From Paralichthys olivaceus (lineage: Eukaryota; Chordata; Actinopteri; Pleuronectiformes; Paralichthyidae), in NCBI RefSeq assembly GCF_024713975.1, contig NC_091099.1, forward strand, positions 185,001 through 249,000: a DNA stretch of 64,000 bases, read 5' to 3'. The position numbers and the translations under genes were made by a program. The notes under the pieces were generated by a model. It ran no database searches and was not told where the DNA came from. It saw only the letters and a program-made list of their open reading frames with translations. Shown here one piece after another: positions 54,863-64,000 of the stretch; within the stretch, counting starts at the first letter, position 1, and each line of letters begins with the position of its first letter.

Positions 54863-57800
54863 AAAGATTGAGAATCTTTAAATGAAGCTGGATGAGGTCA
54901 ATGAGGTTTTGGCTTCATTGATGGTCAGAAGAGAAGAATCTCATCTCTTTTTGTTCCCTCTCTCCCTCTTCTCACCATCCTCTCTCTTTCTCTCTCCCTC
55001 TTCTCACCATCCTCTCTCTTTCTCTCTTCCTTCCTCCCTCTTCTCACCACCCTCTCTCCTCCTCTCTCCCTCTTCTCACCATCCTCTCTCTTTCTCTCTC
55101 CCTCTTCTCACCATCCTCTCTCTTTCTCTCTTCCTTCCTCCCTCTTCTCACCACCCTCTCTCCTCCTCTCTCCCTCTTCTCACCATCCTCTCTCTTTCTC
55201 TCTTCCTTCCTCCCTCTTCTCACCATCCTCTCTCCTCCTCTCTCCCTCTTCTCACCATCCTCTCTCTTTCTCTCTCCTCCTCCCTATTCCCTCTTCTCAC
55301 CATCCTCTCTCTTCCTCTCTGTTTCTCTCTCCCTCTTCTCACCATCCTCTCTCTTTCTCTCTTCCTTCCTCCCTCTTCTCACCACCCTCTCTCCTCCTCT
55401 CTCCCTCTTCTCACCATCCTCTCTCTTCCTCTCTCCCTCTTCTCACCATCCTCTCTCCCTCTTCTCACCATCCTCTCTCCCTCTTCTCACCATCCTCTCT
55501 CTTCCTCTCTCCTCCTCTCTCCCTCTTCTCACCATCCTCTCTCTTCCTCTCTCCCTCTTCTCACCATCCTCTCTCTTCCTCTCTCCTCCTCTCCCCCTCT
55601 TCTCACCATCCTCTCTCTTCCTCTCTCCCTCTTCTCACCATCCTATCTCTCCCTCTTTCTTCCTCCCCCTCACTTATCTCTCCCCCTCTCTGTATATCAC
55701 TGCCCCCTTGTGTTCAGGGCAGTGAGCTGCACTGGCTGGCCTGTGCTCTCTATGTGGCCTGCAGGTCCTCGATGCCGACGGTGGGGAAAGGCACCGCTGA
55801 GGGGAACTATGTCTCTCTAACCAGAATCCTACGCTGCTCAGAAATGAGGTACACCCATGATGCATCTGTGCACCCCCCTGCATCTACGTTCATGACCTCA
55901 GAAAATAATATTTCCAGGGAACAATGATATTAAAAAGTCTTCAGTTTCACATAAACACAAATAAATGTCCAGAGCATCTGACAAACACATTCAATAAAAA
56001 TTGTGTGCACATTGCCGAATCATAAGATACATTATCTTAACTTTACATAGAAGGTTGAGATATTTCAGTTCTCACATCACAACCTCCCGAATGTCCAGCA
56101 GGTCTGAAAAATGCTTTACAGAACCAGGAACACCTGGAACTACTCGCATGTTTAAACCACCTGAGTTCTAAAGACTGAGAAAGTGACGATTGTTCAAATG
56201 TGGAACAGATGCAGTTTAATCTGAGTGTTTCTCATTTTTAAGATCAGTTAGTTCACCAATCAATGAATCATTGAGTTGAATATTCAGAATATTCCTCCCG
56301 CAGTATGTGGAGCACTGGTGACTTTGTGCTCTGCTCTTATACCTTGTCTGTTTGGTTCTCGACTTCAGCCTGATCGAGTTCTTTAATAAGATGAAGAAGT
56401 GGCAGGACATGGCCGCCCTGCCGCAGGATTTCCGTCAGAGCACAGAGAAGCTGGAGAGGAACTTCACAGTGTCCGCGGTCATCTTCAAGAAGTATGTTCC
56501 CATCTTTAAAGCCATGTTCAAGACACCGTCTGAGGAGCCGCCCCGAATTCACCGCAGCCGCAAACAGAGGTGGGACCTCATGACCTTTGACCTCAACTGA
56601 TGATGAGTTTCAGATGTTACGTGAGCTTTTAATCAGCAGAGACAAGTCATGGTTCTGTTCTGGAGGAGGATTCCTGAGCCTTTAAATCTGCTTCATTAAG
56701 AACTGTGACTGACCAGTTAGCATCTATACATCTGTACACATGACTGATGCATTAACAGGTTTAATGTAAGCATGTGCTCAGTCCGTGATGTGTAACTCAT
56801 GTCTTTGTTTTCCAGACGTCATCCCTGCACTGTGACCGAGGTCTTCAACTTCTGCTGGGTTTTATTTGTCCACGCTAAAGGTAAAAACTCTAGAACATTT
56901 AGAACAGCAGGAAGTGATGTCAAAACAATTTGTGTTGGGTTTTTTTAACGCTGGACAGGTGTTTTTCCAGACATGAACTGAACCACAGACGTGTTCCTCA
57001 CATGTTCTGCAAGTTCTGTATGTGAAAACAAATGTATGAGTCAGTGTCTCTGGACATCTGGAACCTTCTCAGTGAGCCAGTGGGCGTGTCTCTGAGGTTT
57101 CTAACACGTGACGGACGTAAAACTGAAGAACACAAATGTCTCAGGATGAAGAAGAGGAGCCGTTAACGTAGAAGATGAAGACGTCCACTTGGAAAGACGA
57201 GGAGGTTCCAGATGTTTTGGTGATGAGGGCCGACGCCGGTGTGGACGAGCTGCAGAGTTTATATGTCATGTCCCGCCTCCTGCTGCTCTACAGGCTCCAC
57301 CCCTCGCCTAAATGTCCCCCACATGTTCCTGTTGTTGCGAACGAGTCGACAATCTGCTGCTTCACACACAACGTGACTACACAACATGACTACACAACAT
57401 GTTACACAGTTCATATCATGGCTGACCCCTCCCTCCCTCTGGCAGGAGGCTGCGGGCCGTCAGGACCTCACGCCACAAATACAGTTTTTCCCGACTTCTG
57501 CTGGGATCATATCACTGGACACACGTCTCTGCCTGTGACACTTTAACTCCATGTGGCAAATAACTGTACTTTGCACAATCTAGTCTCTAGTGTATACTTC
57601 CAATGTTTTTCCTCCCCTGGTGCTTTTTCGTATTTTTTATATCTAATTTTGGTTCCTGTTTTTATATTTTTATTTTTATGCTTATTCCTAGTATGTGTCA
57701 TGCTTGGCAGTGAAACCCGATTCTTGACAGAGTTGCTGGTCTGGAGCTGCAGACACAATGATTCCCTCATGTGGTTTCATGTTCTTCCTCTCTCATTAAG

Positions 57801-58815
57801 GAAACTTCCCCATGATCAGCGATGACCTGGTGAACTCGTACCACCTGCTGCTGTGTGCTCTGGACCTCGTCTTCACCAGTGCACTGCTGTGCAACGCCAG
57901 GAAAGATCTGCTCAACCCAAACTTCAGAGGTACTGCTCTCTGCTCCGCTGCATCCCTGAACTCTGCAGAAGATTAAAAAGGTCTCACCTGGTTTTAATAT
58001 GTGGTTTTTTCATCACATAAAGATCCATACTTTGATTAAATTGGTCAAATCTGCATTCGGACTGCTGACTCGTCTCCACCTCTCTCTTGCTACATGTTAC
58101 GTACATGTTAATTTGCATGTAGAGCTTGAGGAAGTGAGATCTGATCACAGGAGAGACATGTTAATACCAGGTGTGTACACATGTACTTCATGCTGCACAT
58201 TCGTGATGGGATCTCTCGGGACAGATGTTAATAGCAGGTGTGTACTGGGCCATAGGTATATATATCATCTCACTGCTGATTGTCTTACTTCCTGCTCTAC
58301 AATTTCACAATTTAAAGTCAAGTTCAATTTATATGAAATTCGATCTCTGTCCCTGGAATCAGACGAAAGCTGCTTTCAGACCTCCACTGATCTGCGTAGT
58401 GTCTCTGGATGACATGTTTGAACACATTGAGCGAGAGCCTCCAGAGTCTCGGTGGTATTTCTCAAGCTGGCCTCCGAGTATAAAGTCTGCAGAGGTGGAT
58501 GTGAGACACAGCAGGAGATCCCCTGTTGGTTCCACTTTGAAGTAAAGGTGGTGACACACACGTAGAAGACACAGACAGAAAGATCTGATGACGGTCTGAT
58601 GTAAACATGATAACATGATCTCTGCAGCAGAATTAATACGTTACAACCTCCCTCTGTCTGCTGCACCTCACCTGAATCCTGCGGAGATTTCTGTGTTTAT
58701 GTTGAAGAGTCTGAGCGGAGAATCTCCTGATGTGTGAAAGGAAAACTGCAGAGATCCTCCGCAGGACATTTCTGAATACGGCTGAATTTTAAGGTCTTGA
58801 CCTTCTATTAAAGAG

Positions 58816-58848
<33 letters not shown>

Positions 58849-61447
58849 ATATTATGATTTGGTGCTAAACAAATGAAATGTAATTAAACCAAATTAAACC
58901 TCCCAAAAACTAAAGGAACTCAATTCAGTGTTATTTGTATCAGGTCAAATCACAAGATATACTATTTGAATGTATGGAGCTTGTGGTCAGACTCAGCTGT
59001 AGCTGCTCATAAAAACACAGCAGTAGTTTGAGGTCAGAATGTTTGTCACCCCCCCACCAGGTCTACCAGAGGACTTCAGCTGTAAAGACTACAGGCCGTC
59101 GTCAGGTCCGTTCTGCTTCATAGAGCAGCTGTGTGAACTGCATGATGGCCTGGTGCTCGAGGCCAAAGGAGTCAAAGAACACTTCTGGAAACCTTTCATC
59201 AAGAAGCTGTTCCACAAACGGGTACAACACGTGTTTGTCTTTAGCAAAGGTTCATCATTCAGTCATCCATCACTGAAAGAACGTGTTTACTCTCACTGTC
59301 AAGCTGACCTGTTGTTGCTCAGTGGCACAAATGATGCAGGATGTAATGTAAATGTAAAATGTCAGTTTTTCCTAATGAGCATAAGTAAACGCCCCACCAG
59401 TGCCCATAAAAGGGCATGAGACTGTAGTGCCGTGTGCACAGACACACTGAGCCCGCACCGGACTCACAGACACACACACTCACACTGTGCAAAACCACAG
59501 GACGATGGGCAACAGGTAAAAAAACCTTCCCATGTTGGACCTCTCGTTAAGGATAAACACAAAATGTTGCTGTATGGTGACAGGTACACAACCGAATCTG
59601 GAAACAGAAATGTACACGGAAACTGCACTGGTTAGCAGTTTGGTTTAGTTTGGTCCATGTCCCATCTGTTAACATAGAGGAGGCGAGTTTATGACCTATA
59701 CTGCAGCCAGCCACCAGGGGGCGATCCAGAGGATTTGTCTTCACAGCCGTCATGTCTTCCATGTTTATCTGTTTATCAGTGTGTGGTTCAGAACAAACTC
59801 AGGTCTGATGATCTCCACAGATTCTCAGAGGTAAAGACGACTCTCTCACTGGTTTTCTGGACCCCATGAACTTCGGGGACAGTTTGTAAGTGTCACACTC
59901 ACACAGTGTTTTCATTCGTTTATATTATAGTGATGTTACATGTTGGACATATTTTCCTTTAGTTGAACAACAGCACGTTTTCTACCAGAAGAGAAACTTT
60001 ATCTTTACAAAGTCTAAAAGAGAAACACACTCATTCAAACATTCAGAAAAAGCATGAAAACATGATGTCTTCCCTCCTGTGTCCCCTCCTACCTCCTCCC
60101 TCCTGTCCTGTCCTCTCACCTCCTGTCCCCTCCCCTCCTGTGTCCCCTCCCGTCTTCTACTCTCCTGTGTCCCCTCCTGTCTCCCCCCTCAGCTTGTCTC
60201 TCAGCCGGGTATATGATGAACATGTTTTGGCGTCAGGGAGTCTGGATGAGAGGATCTTCACTGGCGATGGGGCGAGTGAAGACATTGGGACCCCAGGGCC
60301 CTGCCTCTGTGGGGGGGTGGAAAACCAGGACAGCGCCACCTACAGGCTGCACACCAACCTCACTGTGAGACAACAGACTGAAGTGTCTTAAGTTACTGAT
60401 TTTGACTCTGTGTGACTTTACTTCCTGTGAATTTTTCATCAGGTTTCCACCCCTCTGACAGGGAGGAGGTACCTTCAGGAGGACAGCCTGGCGTCTCCGC
60501 TCACATCTGCCATGAAGAGTGTCGGACGCCTCCACACTCTTCTCTCAGGAACCAAACAGGGTCCGAGCCCCAAACTGGCAGAAACTCTCAGGTGTGTTTC
60601 ACCTGTAACATGAAACCAGAGTCAATTATGTTTCTGAAGAGGAAACTTTATTGTATTTAAATACTGCATTACTTTACTTCTACAACTTTACCGGAGTATT
60701 GATATTTTACACTACTTAATATATTTAGTCCACTGAGTTTCACAGGGACATGCACTTTTACCATGATACAACATGAAGCCTACTTGAGTACTTTTATTGA
60801 AGTAATATTTCAGATGCAGGACCTTGAGAGCTGTCACTATTATTACTGTTCTTTGGTCTCATGTGTTACGATGACAGAAGCTGTGTCCCTTTTCCTTTGT
60901 CCCAGGACATGTGCCAGAGACCCCAGTGATGTCATCAGGAAGCGCCTGAAGGACATGTTTGACCTCTTCTGTCAACATGTGGAGAGCAGCGGGACAGAGA
61001 ACCAGGGGATGGGTAAAGGTACATGAACAACTAATGATCAGTTCTGTGATGTCTGTGATCAGCCTGCTTCTCTCTAACGTCATATCACCACAGACCTGGC
61101 AGTGAAGTATTTCCACCTGTCGGAGGCGCTCTACTACAGGATCCTGGGGTCCATCATTGAGAGAGAAAAGATGATACTGGGAGACACTGACCTGTCTGTG
61201 AGTATTGTCTTTTCTCACCTTTCACAGCTGTGTCTCTTGAATATTTGTCTCCGCATTAATTTGGTGTTAGAGATATAAAAAGTGTGTTTGTGTGTTGAAG
61301 TGTATTCTGGAGCAGGACGTCTTCCACCGCTCGCTGCTCGCCTGCTGTTTGGAGATTGTCATCTTCTCCTACAGACCTCCAGGAGATTTCCCCAACGTCA
61401 TCAATGTCTTCCAGATCCCAGCTTATCACTTCTACAAGGTATCAACA

Positions 61448-61481
<34 letters not shown>

Positions 61482-63412
61482 TATGTGTGTGTGTATTGTT
61501 ACCACCTGGCTCAAGGCAACAAACAGGGAGGCCACACACAAATAGATCAATGAAAAGTTATTTATTTAGCTCCACTAACATGTATATTATACACGTATGT
61601 TCATGAACTGGTGGGATGTGTAAGTGAGAGACATCAGAGAGTCAGAAGTGTGTGGATGAGTGAGAACACAGTCTGATGTGTGTTGGTGCAGTAGGAGTCC
61701 ATATCCACGATGTTCATCAGTGAAGAATTTCAACTGGAATAATTTGTTAATCATGATCTGATGTGTGTGTGTGTGTGTGTGTGTGTGTCTGCAGGTGATT
61801 GAGGTTCTGGTGCGCTCGGAGCAGGGTCTCTTTCGGGAGGTGGTGAAGCACCTGAACCAGGTGGAGGAGCAGGTTCTGGAGAGTCTGGTGTGGAGCAGCG
61901 ACTCGCCGATGTGGGAGATTCTGAGTGGAGCCAAAGACCAGGTCCCGTCCTGTCAGCAGGTCTGTCAACACACAGACACACAAACACACAACTCATTAGT
62001 CGAGACGTGTCAGTGTGGACGTGTCGTGTTTCAGGTGATGCCTCCTCAGTATCTGGAACCAAACGATGACATCAGCTCGGGCAGCGCTCCCATCAGCCAC
62101 CTCAGTCACGGCCCTGACCTCAGCAGTAGCGTCCCAGGTTTGTGTTTCTATCACTTCCTCTCACACAGACCCGACAGTCTCCTGCTGCGTTCTTCAAACA
62201 TCAACAATAAATTGTAATAAAATAATCCGCCCCCACACACAGGTGTGTCCCCCTCCCCCACCACTCTATTGGATCGTTACAGCTCCTCCCCCACTGTCCC
62301 GGCTCGCCGCCGTCTGTTTGTGGACCCAGCGAACAGTAAGACAGGAGAACCCTCCGCCGGCGGCGCCACCAGCACATCACCGGCCAACGTCACCAAGACC
62401 GGACAGGCCGGCCTCGTCACAGCCATCCCAGCTGGGCAGATTGTGGTCACCATGGCAACCTCCACCACCATCCAGGGTGAGACTACGATTAACTGACAGT
62501 GACAAGATGAGTGACAAGAACAATCAACAACCACTGACTTCTGACCTCTGCAGTTACAGCCAATGAGAGCGGAGGAATCACCTTCATCCCGCTCCAGGTG
62601 AGCATGACCGGACAGGGCGGAGCCACGCTGCAGCAGCTGTCCGCCCGGACTCTGACTGGCACCTTCACCGTCCAATCAGCCGTCAGCAAACCAGCTGCCA
62701 AAGCAGCAGGCGTTCCTCTGAGGAAAGGGTCACTGTCGCTGTTCTTCAGGAAGGTACGAGACAATGCCACAGTTTCCAGGGGCGGGGTCAGCAGGTCCTA
62801 CTCCGTGTCCTGACAGGTGTGTGTGTGTGTGTGTTTCCCGCTCACAGGTGTCTGTGTGTGCGTGTGTTTCCCGCTCACAGGTGTGTGTGTGTTTCTGTGT
62901 TTCCCGCTCACAGGTGTGTGTGTGTGTGTTTCCCGCTCACAGGTGTGTGTGTGTGTGTTTCTCGCTCACAGGTGTGTGTGTGTGTGTGGGTTTTCCGCTC
63001 ACAGGTGTGTGTGTGTGTGTGTGTGTGTTTCCCGCTCACAGGTGTGTGTGTGTGTGTTTCCCGCTCACAGGTGTACCACCTGGCGAGCGTTCGTCTCAGG
63101 GATCTTTGTGCAAAACTGGACATTTCCTCCGAGCTGAGGAGGAAGATCTGGACGTGTTTTGAATATTCTCTGGTTCACTGCACTGAGCTGATGATGGACC
63201 GACACCTCGACCAGATCCTCATGTGTGCAGTTTACATCATGGCAAAGGTGTGAGTGTGTGTGTGTTGCGTGCGTCCGTGCGCATGTGTGCGTGCGCATGT
63301 GTGCGTGCTATATGAGTAAATGTGTGTCTTCTTTGCTCAGGTGACCAAAGAAGACAGATCCTTCCAGAATATTATGAAATGTTACCGGTCTCAGCCTCAA
63401 GCGAGCAGCAGC
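54231..63412 (+). CDS. rbl2: RBL2 (p130) pocket protein, 18 coding exons visible, continues past the window
   Basis: p130 holds E2F4/5 and the DREAM complex to silence cell-cycle genes in quiescence. Exons: 54231-54368, 55718-55848, 56369-56569, 56816-56880, 57801-57929, 59061-59221, 59821-59885, 60193-60364, 60443-60591, 60906-61018, 61094-61197, 61301-61438, 61795-61959, 62035-62137, 62243-62476, 62554-62753, 63071-63247, 63341-63412; 839 residues so far (human 1139). The N-terminal domain (LHWLACALYVACR, LIEFFNKMKKW, KGNFPMISDDLVNSYHLLLC) is followed by pocket A from about 355 (VSTPLTGRRY; CILEQDVFHRSLLACCLE). The spacer has the cyclin-binding RRRLF. Pocket B starts SLSLFFRKVYHLASVRLRDL. 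RBL2 is favoured over RBL1 by the spacer, NESGGITF and the LFVDP context. The start is at 54231; an in-frame ATG at 54105 adds no family residues. The last exons lie beyond the window. Confidence 0.95.
54387..54748 (+). repeat. 11-bp minisatellite, rbl2 intron 1
   Basis: Units of CACTGACAGCT, CACTGACGGCT and CACTGACGGAT, about 33 copies, beginning at the end of exon 1. Confidence 0.95.
54754..54858 (+). repeat. (TG)n microsatellite, rbl2 intron 1
   Basis: About 50 TG units with a few TCTG interruptions. Confidence 0.95.
54955..55690 (+). repeat. Pyrimidine-only minisatellite, rbl2 intron 1
   Basis: About 735 bp of CTCCCTCTTCTCACCATCC, CTCTCTTTCTCT and CTTCCTTCCTC units. Nearly every base on the + strand is C or T except the ACCA core. 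A long open frame rich in Ser/Leu runs through it but is a repeat artefact. It ends about 30 bp before the exon 2 acceptor. Confidence 0.95.
55975..56110 (+). mobile_element. Fragment related to dispersed repeat copy A (rbl2 intron 2)
   Basis: GAATCATAAGATACATTATC then CTTTACATAGAAGGTTGAG echoes the 4550-4610 copy (TCATAATATACAGTACATTATC, TATAGAAGGTCAGGACC). It is diverged. Confidence 0.4.
56998..57375 (+). mobile_element. Dispersed repeat family B, copy 2 (rbl2 intron 4)
   Basis: Same orientation and order of blocks as 20065-20475, with a 30-bp insertion (GTAGAAGATGAAGACGTCC) and a few deletions. No terminal inverted repeats are visible. Confidence 0.8.
57415..57690 (+). mobile_element. LINE ORF2 C-terminal fragment (rbl2 intron 4)
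   Basis: The reading ADPSLPLAGG, then TGHTSLPVTL and a stop, resembles the end of teleost non-LTR ORF2 proteins (typically ADPSHPL…TGHTSL). It is followed by an AT-rich tail. Short and 5'-truncated. Confidence 0.4.
58130..58255 (+). mobile_element. Dispersed repeat family C, copy 2 (rbl2 intron 5)
   Basis: GATCTGATCACAGGAGAGAC then GTTAATACCAGGTGTG matches the phrase order at 29200-29250. Neighbouring text around 58190-58245 repeats GATGTTAATAGCAGGTGTG. Confidence 0.45.
58360..58790. mobile_element. Teleost dispersed repeat in rbl2 intron 5
   Basis: Bounded roughly by AAGCTGCTTTCAGACCTCC and GCAGAGATCCTCCGCAGGAC. Inner ATCCTGCGGAG and CTCCGCAGGA form a short inverted match. These phrases are frequent in teleost DNA; the family was not identified. 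Confidence 0.35.
58791..58890 (-). mobile_element. Dispersed repeat A, inverted copy (rbl2 intron 5)
   Basis: TAAGGTCTTGACCTTCTAT, a (TA)n run (58815-58845) and TATTATGATTTGGTGC are the reverse complement of the 4540-4610 copy, with the (TA)n expanded. Confidence 0.6.
59640..59750 (+). mobile_element. Dispersed repeat family D, copy 2 (rbl2 intron 6)
   Basis: GTCCATGTCCCATCTGTTAA, TTATGACCTATACTGCAGCC and CACCAGGGGGCGATCC parallel the gpi intron 1 copy at 36850-36965. Class unassigned. Confidence 0.6.
60070..60190 (+). repeat. CCTCCTGTCCCCTCC repeat at end of rbl2 intron 7
   Basis: C/T-rich units run into the exon 8 acceptor (CCCCCCTCAG, exon at 60193) and act as an extended polypyrimidine tract. 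Confidence 0.8.
61449..61498 (+). repeat. (TG)n microsatellite near rbl2 exon 12 donor
   Basis: About 24 TG units with TA interruptions, starting about 10 bp after the exon 12 donor. A second TG run (61761-61788) precedes the exon 13 acceptor in the same intron. Confidence 0.92.
62818..63070 (+). repeat. Tandem array of 3' splice-site units, rbl2 intron 16
   Basis: Eight units of 29-37 bp, each (TG)n + TTTCCCGCTCACAG. AGs end at 62847, 62880, 62913, 62942, 62971, 63004, 63041 and 63070. The last is the acceptor of exon 17, fixed by the conserved VYHLASVRLRDL reading. Confidence 0.93.
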
Positions 63413-63426
63413 GTAAGACACACACA

Positions 63427-63622
63427 TATGCACGTCTCTCTATAGTTGTGAGGACACTCATTGACATAATGCATTCCCTCGCCCCTAACACTTTACCAAA
63501 ACCTAATTTTAACTCTCATTGGAATTTGTTAGGATCAGACAAAATGTCCTCACAATGATGGTATAGAACCAAAATTGGCCTCATAACTATAAATAGACAC
63601 ACACACACACACACACACACGT
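63427..63622. mobile_element. Short teleost repeat with GTTGTGAGGACA / TGTCCTCACAA ends (rbl2 last visible intron)
   Basis: TTGTGAGGACA at 63447-63457 and TGTCCTCACAA at 63546-63556 form imperfect inverted ends around a CTAACACTTTACC core, followed by a CA tract (63597-63620). The pattern is common in teleosts. Not a host exon. Confidence 0.5.
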
Positions 63623-64000
63623 AACAGATAAAGAAGTGGTGTTATTAGCAGAACAATGAGCTAATTGCACACTTTTAGTTTGTTTCTGTAAATTAATTTG
63701 TTTGTGTGAATGAAGTTTTCTTACATGTTCGTCATGATCATGAGGAGGGACATTGTTTTGTTATTTAGATTTTTGGTTGTTAATGGTTTGATATTGATTT
63801 GTAATAATTTTTGCTTAGTTCGTTTTACAGTCTAGTGGCATGTTTTGTGGTTGTTATTCAAATGTTAGTATTCCCTGTTGTGTTTGACCGGCCTGATCAG
63901 CCACGATTTAAGTTTCCCCTGAGTTTAGTTCTGTTGGTTTGACCTTTTATGGTCCAAAGTTTATTCTTACCATTATTTTGTGTGCGTGCGTGTGTGTGTG
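63623..64000. other. Intron or flank at the right edge
   Basis: AT-rich sequence with no further rbl2 exon recognised. It ends in a GTGTGCGTGCG repeat. Confidence 0.5.

Noticed and set aside
54882-55820. A 312-codon Ser/Leu/Pro-rich open frame
   Set aside because: It is the translated pyrimidine minisatellite of rbl2 intron 1; only its end overlaps the real exon 2, partly in another frame.
57175-57546. A 123-codon frame starting [15 protein letters not shown]
   Set aside because: It is made of dispersed repeat family B plus a LINE tail fragment inside rbl2 intron 4, and is broken in the other copy at 20065-20475.

Overview
The window is nuclear DNA from a ray-finned fish, most likely a percomorph teleost. 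The reasons are intron-rich vertebrate genes with short introns, protein sequences close to teleost and human orthologues, very many CA/TG microsatellites, and several interspersed repeats of the kinds common in teleosts. There is no sign of bacterial, plasmid or CRISPR sequence.

Seven vertebrate genes plus one transposase-derived host gene can be read exon by exon. In order they are: tph2 (+, 2685-8828, brain tryptophan hydroxylase, 11 coding exons); taf4 (-, 22314-11990, TFIID subunit, 15 coding exons); lsm14a (+, 27088-32744, P-body/translation repressor, 9 coding exons); gpi (+, 35659-43742, glucose-6-phosphate isomerase, 18 coding exons); hsd17b2 (+, 44233-48615, 17-beta-hydroxysteroid dehydrogenase 2, 5 coding exons); mphosph6 (-, 50507-49067, exosome cofactor, 5 coding exons); an ALP1/HARBI1-like gene descended from a PIF/Harbinger transposase (+, 50955-52853, 3 coding exons); and rbl2/p130 (+, 54231 to beyond the right edge, 18 coding exons visible). 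All splice junctions quoted are GT-AG and keep the reading frame. Inferred protein lengths (485, 974, 478, 552, 383, 162, 449 and at least 839 residues) are close to the family norm where I know it.

The genes do not form one pathway. The arrangement is syntenic: lsm14a next to gpi, and hsd17b2 next to mphosph6, are pairs also found close together in human, while taf4, tph2 and rbl2 lie elsewhere in human. taf4 and tph2 are tail to tail, taf4 and lsm14a head to head (4.8 kb apart), hsd17b2 and mphosph6 tail to tail, and mphosph6 and the ALP1-like gene head to head with 447 bp between start codons.

Roughly a fifth of the window (my sum of spans) is tandem repeat: six minisatellite arrays of about 0.4-2.9 kb and some twenty microsatellite or short arrays, nearly all in introns and several ending directly on splice sites. 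Other repeats include a 656-bp non-autonomous hAT element with an 8-bp target-site duplication, a second hAT-like terminal-inverted-repeat element, a foldback element with about 96-bp arms, LINE 3' fragments, and dispersed families with more than one copy here. The most interesting items are the ALP1-like gene with altered catalytic positions, the eight-fold tandem copy of a 3' splice site in rbl2, the (TG)n tracts that form part of splice sites in lsm14a and gpi, and a 39-nt cassette-like exon in lsm14a.
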